From an uncultured Bacteroides sp. (GTDB lineage: Bacteria > Bacteroidota > Bacteroidia > Bacteroidales > Bacteroidaceae), in assembly GCA_934716785.1 (NCBI GenBank), contig CAKUYM010000128.1, positions 1-10,918 on the forward strand: a stretch of DNA of 10,918 nucleotides, read 5' to 3'. The notes beneath the pieces were generated by a model, which did not search any database, was not told the origin of the DNA, and saw only the letters and a program-made list of their open reading frames with translations. Positions 1 through 6,462 of this stretch are shown piece after piece. Every line of letters starts with the position of its first letter. Position 1 is the first letter of the stretch. The position numbers and the translations under genes were made by a program.

Positions 1-178
1 GAACAACAACGATACCAATCTTCTCCCAATCCACTCCGGGGCATACGGATGCGAAGTATTCGGTTTTTCCTAAATCATAAAAGGAGAAGTAAACGGTATT
101 GTTGACATGGCCGAATTTATCAACATCATTGAAACGTAATTGGATAGGCAGTGTGTGGTGAAATACGATTTCTTCCAT
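1..178 (-). CDS. Acyl-CoA thioesterase, hotdog fold (4HBT/YbgC-like), N-terminal part
   Basis: This is the first 59 residues of a minus-strand gene whose remainder lies beyond the left edge. The reading begins MEEIVFHHTLPIQLRF and continues with the segment NDVDKFGHVNN (residues 17-27), followed by VYFSFYDLGKTEYF. This is the typical entry of the 4-hydroxybenzoyl-CoA thioesterase/YbgC hotdog family, where R-x-x-D-x-D-x-x-G-H-V-x-N leads into the long central helix. By alignment with the Pseudomonas 4HBT enzyme, Asp20 should be the catalytic carboxylate. Members are cytoplasmic and hydrolyse acyl-CoA or acyl-ACP thioesters; the substrate cannot be read from this fragment. The ATG at 178-176 is chosen because the conserved motif starts about 12 residues in and a promoter-like sequence lies just upstream. 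The gene is divergent from tsaC. Confidence 0.85.
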   Translation of the reverse strand, partial: MEEIVFHHTLPIQLRFNDVDKFGHVNNTVYFSFYDLGKTEYFASVCPGVDWEKIGIVVV

Positions 179-195
179 TGTTTTCACTTAATCTT

Positions 196-225
196 TTTGA
201 ATTCGATGCAAAAATACTACATTTG
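196..225 (+). promoter_or_regulatory. Putative sigma-ABfr promoter for the tsaC operon
   Basis: TTTG at 196-199 and TACATTTG at 218-225 match both Bacteroides elements (-33 TTTG, -7 TAnnTTTG) exactly, 18 bases apart. Transcription would start about 4 to 10 bases after the octamer, near 229-235. This falls after the ATG at 227 and so favours the ATG at 257 as the tsaC start. The -7 box is separated by one base from the opposite-strand -7 box at 209-216. Confidence 0.6.
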
Positions 226-240
226 CATGTTATTCTCAAC
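209..240 (-). promoter_or_regulatory. Putative sigma-ABfr promoter for the thioesterase gene
   Basis: On the minus strand TATTTTTG (216 down to 209) matches the Bacteroides -7 consensus TAnnTTTG exactly. Twenty bases upstream of it, GTTG (240 down to 237) fits the -33 element TTTG at three of four bases. Transcription would start near 200-205, about 25 bases before the ATG at 178. No experimental evidence; AT-rich DNA makes chance matches possible. Confidence 0.5.
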
Positions 241-256
241 AGAAATTAATCAAGAA

Positions 257-820
257 ATGATAGAAGATATTAAAAAAGCCTGCCAGGTGATGAATGAAGG
301 GGGAGTCATCCTTTATCCCACCGATACCGTTTGGGGCATAGGCTGTGACGCGACTAACGAAGAGGCTGTACGCCGTGTGTACGAGATAAAGAAGCGTGCC
401 GACAGTAAGGCTATGCTTGTGTTGGTAGATACCCCTGTGAAGGTGGATTTTTATGTGCAGGACGTTCCCGATGTGGCGTGGGACTTGATTGAGGTTGCCG
501 ATAAACCATTGACGATTATATATTCCGGAGCACGGAACTTGGCTCCTAATCTTCTGGCGGAAGACGGAAGCGTGGGGATTCGTGTCACTAACGAAGAGTT
601 CTCACGACGCCTTTGCCAACAATTCCGCAAGGCAATCGTTTCTACATCGGCAAATGTGAGCGGACAGCCGGGAGCCGCCAATTTCAGCGAAATCAGTGAG
701 GAGATAAAATCGGCGGTAGACTATATTGTAGGTTTCCGTCAGGATGATATGAGCAGGCCGAAGCCGTCAAGTATTATCAAATTGGGCAAAGGTGGAGTGA
801 TTAAGATAATTCGCGAATAA
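257..820 (+). CDS. tsaC: L-threonylcarbamoyladenylate synthase (TsaC/YrdC/Sua5 family)
   Basis: The enzyme makes threonylcarbamoyl-AMP from threonine, bicarbonate and ATP, the first step of the t6A modification at A37 of ANN-decoding tRNAs; TsaB, TsaD and TsaE complete the reaction. The 187-residue product is one YrdC domain with no C-terminal Sua5 extension. Visible family motifs, numbered from this start, are YPTDTVWGIGCDA (20-32), the KR..SKAM segment (47-53), STSANVSG (129-136) and KPSSIIKL (169-176). The frame is open from 140 and has another ATG at 227, giving 10 extra residues. The ATG at 257 is preferred because the likely transcription start lies at or after 229, and because YrdC proteins begin close to the first helix. 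The stop codon is immediately followed by the ATG of the ClC gene. First gene of the probable five-gene operon. Confidence 0.88.
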   Translation: MIEDIKKACQVMNEGGVILYPTDTVWGIGCDATNEEAVRRVYEIKKRADSKAMLVLVDTPVKVDFYVQDVPDVAWDLIEVADKPLTIIYSGARNLAPNLLAEDGSVGIRVTNEEFSRRLCQQFRKAIVSTSANVSGQPGAANFSEISEEIKSAVDYIVGFRQDDMSRPKPSSIIKLGKGGVIKIIRE

Positions 821-2614
821 ATGAAAGAGGAAAAACAGAGTTTATTACAGCGTTGCATCAAATGGCGGGAGAATAATATAAAGGAGAAACAGTTTATCCT
901 GATATTAAGTTTCCTGGTCGGAATTTTCACAGCTATTGCCGCCTTGATATTGAAATTCCTTATCCATCAGATACAAAATTTCCTAACCAATAATTTCAAT
1001 GTAACGGAAGCCAACTACCTGTATTTGGTATATCCGGTGGTCGGCATTTTCCTTTCCGGCTGGTTTGTGCGCAATATTGTCAAAGATGACATCAGCCATG
1101 GGGTCACTAAGATTTTGTATGCCATCTCCCGCAGGCAGGGACGTATCAAACGGCACAATATCTGGTCGTCTACCATTGCCAGTGCGATAACCATCGGATT
1201 CGGTGGTTCGGTCGGAGCGGAGGCGCCTATCGTGTTGACCGGTTCGGCTATCGGTTCCAATCTGGGAAGCGTATTCAAAATGGAACACCGCACATTGATG
1301 CTGCTTGTTGGCTGTGGGGCGGCGGGTGCCATTGCCGGTATCTTTAAGGCTCCCATTGCCGGACTGGTGTTTACCTTGGAAGTCTTGATGATAGACTTGA
1401 CCATGTCTTCTCTACTTCCTTTGCTGATTTCAGCGGTGACGGCGGCTACCGTTTCCTACATCACTACCGGCACGGAAGCCATGTTCAAGTTTCATCTCGA
1501 TCAGGCGTTTGAGTTGGAGCGCATTCCTTACGTCATCCTGTTAGGTATATTCTGCGGATTGATTTCTCTTTATTTCACCCGTGCCATGAACTCGGTGGAA
1601 GGGGTATTCGGCAAACTGAATAATCCTTATAAGAAATTGGCTTTCGGTGGTGTGATGCTGAGTGTGCTGATATTCCTGTTTCCTCCTCTCTATGGTGAAG
1701 GGTATGATACGATTGAGCTGTTGCTGAATGGTACGTCCGCTGCAGAGTGGGATACGGTTATGAACAACTCCATGTTCTATGGTTATGGCAATCTGCTATT
1801 GGTTTATTTGATGCTGATAATTCTGTTTAAAGTGTTTGCATCCAGTGCCACGAACGGCGGTGGCGGTTGTGGCGGTATCTTCGCTCCTTCACTTTATTTA
1901 GGATGTATCGGGGGATTCGTCTTTTCCCATTTCAGCAATAACTTTGATTTCTCTGCCTATCTGCCCGAGAAGAATTTCGCTTTGATGGGAATGGCGGGAG
2001 TCATGAGCGGAGTCATGCATGCACCTCTGACTGGTGTATTCTTGATAGCCGAATTGACCGGTGGGTATGACTTGTTCCTACCATTGATGATAGTATCTGT
2101 GAGTTCGTATCTGACGATTATCGCATTCGAACCTCACAGTATCTACTCCATGCGTCTGGCGAAAAAAGGGCAACTGCTTACCCACCATAAAGACAAAGCT
2201 GTGTTGACGCTGATGAAAATGGAAAATGTGGTGGAGAAAGATTTTGTCGTCGTGCATCCGGAGATGGACTTGGGCGAGTTGGTAAAGGCAATTGCCGCTT
2301 CCCATCGGAATGTGTTCCCGGTGACAGACAAGAAAACGGGCGAACTGTTGGGCATTGTGTTGCTTGATGATATCCGCAACATCATGTTCCGCCAAGAACT
2401 TTATCATCGCTTTACCGTTAATAAATTGATGACATCAGCCCCCGGCAAGATATTCACTACGGATGGAATGGAACAGGTGATGCAGACGTTTGACGATACC
2501 AAAGCTTGGAATCTTCCGGTCGTTGACGAAGAAGGGCGTTATGAGGGCTTTGTTTCCAAATCGAAGATATTTAACTCGTATCGGCAAGTACTGGTACATT
2601 TTTCAGAAGATTGA
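821..2614 (+). CDS. ClC-family chloride channel/transporter with C-terminal CBS pair
   Basis: A 597-residue inner-membrane protein of the ClC family. The membrane part spans about residues 25-440 and two CBS domains cover about 477-525 and 537-592; these often bind adenine nucleotides. Anion-path motifs are visible: the GREGP-type motif reads GAEAP (132-136), giving gating glutamate E134; the GxFxP motif is GIFAP (352-356); and the central tyrosine is Y442 in SIYSMRL. Two pore positions differ from the E. coli exchanger: the GSGIP motif reads SHGVT, putting His93 at the central serine, and the internal proton glutamate (E203 in E. coli) aligns with V188 in TLEVLMID. Loss of that glutamate is typical of ClC channels, so exchanger activity should not be assumed. 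It starts directly at the tsaC stop (TAAATG) and ends two bases before the fmt ATG, indicating a tightly packed operon. Confidence 0.93.
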   Translation: MKEEKQSLLQRCIKWRENNIKEKQFILILSFLVGIFTAIAALILKFLIHQIQNFLTNNFNVTEANYLYLVYPVVGIFLSGWFVRNIVKDDISHGVTKILYAISRRQGRIKRHNIWSSTIASAITIGFGGSVGAEAPIVLTGSAIGSNLGSVFKMEHRTLMLLVGCGAAGAIAGIFKAPIAGLVFTLEVLMIDLTMSSLLPLLISAVTAATVSYITTGTEAMFKFHLDQAFELERIPYVILLGIFCGLISLYFTRAMNSVEGVFGKLNNPYKKLAFGGVMLSVLIFLFPPLYGEGYDTIELLLNGTSAAEWDTVMNNSMFYGYGNLLLVYLMLIILFKVFASSATNGGGGCGGIFAPSLYLGCIGGFVFSHFSNNFDFSAYLPEKNFALMGMAGVMSGVMHAPLTGVFLIAELTGGYDLFLPLMIVSVSSYLTIIAFEPHSIYSMRLAKKGQLLTHHKDKAVLTLMKMENVVEKDFVVVHPEMDLGELVKAIAASHRNVFPVTDKKTGELLGIVLLDDIRNIMFRQELYHRFTVNKLMTSAPGKIFTTDGMEQVMQTFDDTKAWNLPVVDEEGRYEGFVSKSKIFNSYRQVLVHFSED

Positions 2615-2616
2615 TT

Positions 2617-3597
2617 ATGAAGAAAGAAGATTTAAGAATTGTATATATGGGTACTCCCGATTTTGCGGTAGAGGCCCTGCGTCAGTTGGTTGAAGGCGGT
2701 TATAATGTGGTGGGTGTGATAACGATGCCCGATAAGCCTGCCGGACGCGGACATAAGATACAGTATTCTCCTGTCAAGCAGTATGCGCTCGAACAGAATT
2801 TGCCGTTGCTTCAACCGGAGAAGTTGAAGGATGAGGCTTTCGTAGAAGCGTTGCGCGAATGGAAGGCAGACTTGCAGATTGTGGTTGCCTTCCGTATGTT
2901 GCCGGAAGTGGTATGGAATATGCCGCGATTAGGAACATTTAATCTTCATGCCTCTTTGCTCCCTCAGTATCGCGGAGCAGCTCCTATCAATTGGGCGGTG
3001 ATAAATGGCGATACGGAAACCGGTATCACGACTTTCTTCTTGAAGCATGAGATAGATACAGGGGAGGTTATCCAGCAAGTCCGTGTGCCTATTGCGGATA
3101 CGGACAACGTGGGGGTGGTGCACGATAAACTGATGCTGCTGGGTGGAAAGCTGGTTGTAGAAACGGTGGATGCAATTTTGAACGGCACGGTTAAGTCGAT
3201 ACCTCAGGAGGAAATGGCTGTTGTGGGCGAGCTCCGCCCGGCACCGAAGATATTTAAGGATACTTGTCGGATTGACTGGAACCGGCCGGTGAAGAAGGTA
3301 TATGATTTTATTCGCGGACTTTCTCCTTATCCGGCAGCCTGGAGCGAACTGACTACTCCCGAAGGCGAAACCGTAGTCGTGAAGATTTTTGAGACAGCGA
3401 AAGTCTTCGAACCTCATCAGCTATCGGCAGGGACGATTGTGACGGATGGAAAGAAGTATATAAAAGTGGCAGTGCCGGATGGCTTCATATCCATTCTTTC
3501 ATTACAACTTCCCGGCAAGAAACGTCTTAAAACGGATGAGTTGCTTCGTGGATACCATCTGGCGGATGGCTGCAAAATGAATTCAAATCTAAAATAG
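2617..3597 (+). CDS. fmt: Methionyl-tRNA formyltransferase
   Basis: Fmt transfers the formyl group of 10-formyltetrahydrofolate to the amino group of Met-tRNA(fMet), producing the initiator tRNA used in bacterial translation. The 326-residue length is normal. The N-terminal formyltransferase domain (about 5-195) opens with RIVYMGTPDFAV, carries the cofactor-loop region PDKPAGRGHK (38-47), and contains the signature FNLHASLLPQYRGAAPIN (108-125). By family comparison the catalytic residues are N109, H111 and D147 (in EIDTGE). A C-terminal OB-like domain (about 210-326) that contacts tRNA follows, with the typical FIRGLSPYPAAW and the LPGKKRL segment. ATG 2617 is chosen over an in-frame TTG at 2611, which would overlap the previous stop and add only two residues. 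It lies two bases after the ClC gene and seven before rpe. Confidence 0.96.
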   Translation: MKKEDLRIVYMGTPDFAVEALRQLVEGGYNVVGVITMPDKPAGRGHKIQYSPVKQYALEQNLPLLQPEKLKDEAFVEALREWKADLQIVVAFRMLPEVVWNMPRLGTFNLHASLLPQYRGAAPINWAVINGDTETGITTFFLKHEIDTGEVIQQVRVPIADTDNVGVVHDKLMLLGGKLVVETVDAILNGTVKSIPQEEMAVVGELRPAPKIFKDTCRIDWNRPVKKVYDFIRGLSPYPAAWSELTTPEGETVVVKIFETAKVFEPHQLSAGTIVTDGKKYIKVAVPDGFISILSLQLPGKKRLKTDELLRGYHLADGCKMNSNLK

Positions 3598-3604
3598 AAA
3601 AGTT

Positions 3605-4255
3605 ATGAAACCAATTATCGCTCCCTCCATCCTTTCCGCTGATTTCGGACATTTGGCGAAAGATATTGAAATGATAAACCGCAGTGAGGCGGGATGGGTA
3701 CATATTGATATAATGGATGGGGTATTTGTTCCTAATATTTCATTCGGCTTTCCGGTGTTGAAGTATGTGGCAAAATTGAGCAAGAAACCTTTGGATGTAC
3801 ATCTGATGATTGTAAATCCGGAGAAATTTATTCCGGAAGTAAAAGCATTGGGGGCTCATACGATGAATGTGCATTATGAGGCTTGCCCGCATTTGCACCG
3901 GGTGATTCAGCAAATCAAGGAAGCGGGAATGCAACCGGCAGTGACAATCAATCCTGCAACTCCGGTAGCGCTTCTTCGGGATATAATCCGGGATGTGTAC
4001 ATGGTGCTCGTCATGAGTGTAAACCCGGGGTTCGGCGGACAGAAGTTCATAGAGCACTCGGTAGAGAAAGTTCGTGAGCTGCGTGCTTTGATTGAACAGA
4101 CCGGTTCGAAAGCTCTGATCGAAGTGGATGGAGGTGTGAATCTGGAGACCGGTGCCCGCCTTGTGAAGGCAGGAGCTGATGCCTTGGTGGCCGGCAATGC
4201 TGTTTTTGCGGCATCGGATCCGGAAGCGATGATCCGCCAATTGCATGACTTGTAA
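3605..4255 (+). CDS. rpe: Ribulose-phosphate 3-epimerase
   Basis: Rpe interconverts D-ribulose 5-phosphate and D-xylulose 5-phosphate in the cytosolic pentose phosphate pathway. The 216-residue product is a complete (beta/alpha)8 barrel of the usual size. It starts with APSILSADF (6-14), followed by VHIDIMDGVFVPN (32-44), DVHLMI (64-69), MSVNPGFGGQ (137-146) and EVDGGVN (173-179). From these the metal ligands are H33, D35, H66 and D175, with D35 and D175 as the acid/base pair; Ser8 is in the substrate site. No expected residue is missing. It follows fmt by seven bases, with no terminator between. Fmt-rpe-comEC sequence is plausible as a co-transcribed set, although the three products have no shared pathway. 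Confidence 0.97.
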   Translation: MKPIIAPSILSADFGHLAKDIEMINRSEAGWVHIDIMDGVFVPNISFGFPVLKYVAKLSKKPLDVHLMIVNPEKFIPEVKALGAHTMNVHYEACPHLHRVIQQIKEAGMQPAVTINPATPVALLRDIIRDVYMVLVMSVNPGFGGQKFIEHSVEKVRELRALIEQTGSKALIEVDGGVNLETGARLVKAGADALVAGNAVFAASDPEAMIRQLHDL

Positions 4256-4257
4256 TT

Positions 4258-4302
4258 ATGAATAGTTTTAATGGACGGTGTACTCAAACTTTGACGCATT
4301 GA
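4258..4302 (+). other. Possible 14-codon leader reading frame overlapping the comEC start
   Basis: An ATG two bases after the rpe stop opens a frame of 14 sense codons (MNSFNGRCTQTLTH) that closes at a TGA at 4300-4302, after the GTG used here for comEC at 4278. It is placed exactly where a coupled start of the next operon gene is expected, but in the wrong frame. It may be a chance frame, a translational coupler, or the remains of an older comEC start displaced by a small indel. No homology can be claimed. Confidence 0.25.
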
Positions 4303-6416
4303 GTACGTTCAGCCCTCATAAACATCCATTTGTGCGCCTGATTATCCCTTGGATAACAGGCGTTTTTTGTGGCGACTGCTTTTTAGAGTATTCACCGGGC
4401 TTTTCTGTAGGACTTGTCGCCCTCATTCTATTCTTCGACCTGTCTTTGATTTTTTATTTCTTTGAACGTTATTCGTTGCGTTGGTGTTTCGGGGTTGCTG
4501 TCTTTGCCCTTTGCTTTACGGGTGGCTGGATGGGGATAACTTGGCAATTGCAGCAAACCGCAGATTACACTTTCCCTGAAGAGGAAACTGTTTATAAAGT
4601 GATGGTGACGGACATACCTGAAGCAAAGAAACGTTCCGTTCTCTGTCAAGTACTGTTGTTGGCGCAGTGTGATTCTACCGGCATCTATCCGATAGGAGAG
4701 TGTAAAGCGATGCTTTATCTGCCGCAGGATTCGGCTGTATTCCAGTTAGAAAACGGAGACGAACTGTTGGTCTCTACCTGCATCTCTCCACCGGTGAACA
4801 GTAAGAACTTTGATGAATTTGACTATGCACGTTACTTATTGAGAAAGGGTATCAGCGGAACGGGATATGTGGCGACCGGTAAGTGGCGTCTTTTGTCTTC
4901 AAGCAAGACCGCTTATCATATAGACCTTTATCTTAGACATACGGCAACTTTTTATCGGGAGAAGGTAATTTCTCTTTATCGTGAGCTTGGGTTCAACGGT
5001 GATGATTTGGCCGTGCTTTCTGCACTGACCGTAGGGGATAAGACGGAATTAAGTGAATCTGTTCGTGAGAGTTACTCTGTAGCAGGGGCAAGCCATATCC
5101 TTGCTTTGTCCGGTCTGCATATCGGACTGCTGTATGCTTTGCTTCTCTTTATCTTGAACCCTTTCATTCGGAGAGGCGGCGCTGGTAAATGGGTGTGTAC
5201 TGTTTTCCTTATCACTTTGTTGTGGGCATTTGCTTTCTTTACAGGACTTTCACCGTCGGTAGTCCGTTCGGTTACTATGTTTTCTTTATTGGCTTTGGCT
5301 AATATGTTCGGCCGACGGTCTTTGTCATTTAATACACTGGCGGTTACCGCATGGATAATGTTGGTTTGCAACCCGACGTGGTTGTTTGATGTAGGCTTCC
5401 AACTCTCTTTTGCTGCTGTAACTTCGATTCTGCTCATCCAACCTATTGTCTACCGTTTGTTTGCCGTGAAGAATAGAATAGGAAAATATGTTTGGGGGCT
5501 GATGAGCGTATCCATAGCTGCGCAATTAGGAACAGCTCCGTTGGTGCTATTTTATTTTTCCCGATTCTCCACTCATTTCTTGCTTACCAACCTGATTGTC
5601 ATACCATTGGTCACCGTCATTTTGTATGCCGCTATTTTGATGCTATTTCTCACACCAATCTCGTGGATTCAGTTGTGGGTGGCAGAAGGAGTAAAAAGAA
5701 TGTTGGAAGTTTTGAATCTCTTTGTGAGATGGGTGGAACAACTCCCTTATTCGTCTGTCGATGGAATATGGCTCTATCAGTTGGAAGTCTTCGGCATCTA
5801 CATTCTTTTATTATTACTATCTTATTATTTCATGAATCAGCGATACAGGAATCTGATAATCTGCCTTTGCTTCGCCTTGTTATTGGGCATCTGCCATGTT
5901 ACGATGTTTTGGATAGACCGTCCGCAGACCGGTTTGGCCTTTTATAATGTACGCGGCTGTCCGGCAGTCCACTGTATCGGGAGTGACGGGCGGTCGTGGA
6001 TAAACTACGCCGATACGCTTTCAGACAAGAAACTTTTAAAACGGGTGGCTGCCAACTACTGGAATCGTCGTCGTCTTTTACCGCCGGAAGAGATAACTGC
6101 AGATTATCAGACCGGTGCGTTTATCCGTCGACAACAAGTGTTGTCCTATCACGGATATCGTGTCTGTATGGTGACCGACAACCGCTGGCGAAACAAAACG
6201 ACGGTTTCTTCGTTATATACCATTGATTATCTCTACTTATGCAAAGGCTATGACGGTAATATGGAAGAGCTGACGAGACTTTTTGTCCCCGGCTGCATCG
6301 TGTTGGATACTTCTCTTCCAGATTATCGTAAGAAACTTCTTGAAGACGAGTGCAGGCAATCCGGTTTGCATTTTATCTCTTTGTCTGAAGAAGGTTCTGT
6401 TTACTTTTTGCTTTAA
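4278..6416 (+). CDS. comEC: ComEC/Rec2-family membrane protein with eroded C-terminal domain
   Basis: ComEC proteins form the inner-membrane channel for single-stranded DNA in naturally transforming bacteria. This 712-residue version has hydrophobic N-terminal segments (about 18-90), a soluble DUF4131/OB-like region (about 100-205) with the FDEFDYARYLLRKGISGTGY stretch, and the Competence domain (about 240-520) with many membrane helices. Signature segments are AGASHILALSGLHIGLL (269-285), GLSPSVVRSVTMFSL (323-337) and NPTWLFDVGFQLSFAAV (365-381). After the last helix (about 525-545) the tail begins TGLAFYNVRG, where a ComEC metallo-beta-lactamase domain would start, but I find no HxHxDH or other zinc-ligand motif. 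Such tails are common in Bacteroidetes. The start is uncertain: the frame is closed by TAA at 4269 and its first start codon is GTG 4278; TTG 4299 is the next. A role in DNA uptake is not established. Confidence 0.9.
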   Translation: MYSNFDALSTFSPHKHPFVRLIIPWITGVFCGDCFLEYSPGFSVGLVALILFFDLSLIFYFFERYSLRWCFGVAVFALCFTGGWMGITWQLQQTADYTFPEEETVYKVMVTDIPEAKKRSVLCQVLLLAQCDSTGIYPIGECKAMLYLPQDSAVFQLENGDELLVSTCISPPVNSKNFDEFDYARYLLRKGISGTGYVATGKWRLLSSSKTAYHIDLYLRHTATFYREKVISLYRELGFNGDDLAVLSALTVGDKTELSESVRESYSVAGASHILALSGLHIGLLYALLLFILNPFIRRGGAGKWVCTVFLITLLWAFAFFTGLSPSVVRSVTMFSLLALANMFGRRSLSFNTLAVTAWIMLVCNPTWLFDVGFQLSFAAVTSILLIQPIVYRLFAVKNRIGKYVWGLMSVSIAAQLGTAPLVLFYFSRFSTHFLLTNLIVIPLVTVILYAAILMLFLTPISWIQLWVAEGVKRMLEVLNLFVRWVEQLPYSSVDGIWLYQLEVFGIYILLLLLSYYFMNQRYRNLIICLCFALLLGICHVTMFWIDRPQTGLAFYNVRGCPAVHCIGSDGRSWINYADTLSDKKLLKRVAANYWNRRRLLPPEEITADYQTGAFIRRQQVLSYHGYRVCMVTDNRWRNKTTVSSLYTIDYLYLCKGYDGNMEELTRLFVPGCIVLDTSLPDYRKKLLEDECRQSGLHFISLSEEGSVYFLL

Positions 6417-6440
6417 GTACAAAGATTTATCGTACATTTG
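6407..6440 (+). promoter_or_regulatory. Putative internal sigma-ABfr promoter before the nrnA-like gene
   Basis: TACATTTG at 6433-6440 matches the Bacteroides -7 consensus exactly. The -33 partner is TTTG at 6407-6410 (22 bases away, long) or TTTA at 6412-6415 (17 bases away). Both lie at the very end of comEC. The start would be near 6445-6450, leaving a short A-rich leader before ATG 6463. The 46-base gap contains no terminator, so read-through from the upstream operon is also likely. Confidence 0.5.
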
Positions 6441-6462
6441 CACCCTGATAAAGTAAAAGAAC

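Noticed and set aside
2611..2616. TTG at 2611 as the fmt start
   Set aside because: It overlaps the ClC stop and adds two residues only; ATG 2617 gives a normal Fmt N-terminus.
2929..4246. Minus-strand open frames of 162 and 168 codons opposite fmt and rpe
   Set aside because: Both are fully covered by clear housekeeping genes and give Cys/His-rich sequences without recognisable motifs.
5492..5947. 151-codon plus-strand open frame inside comEC
   Set aside because: It overlaps the conserved Competence domain in another frame, and the translation has no plausible fold pattern.
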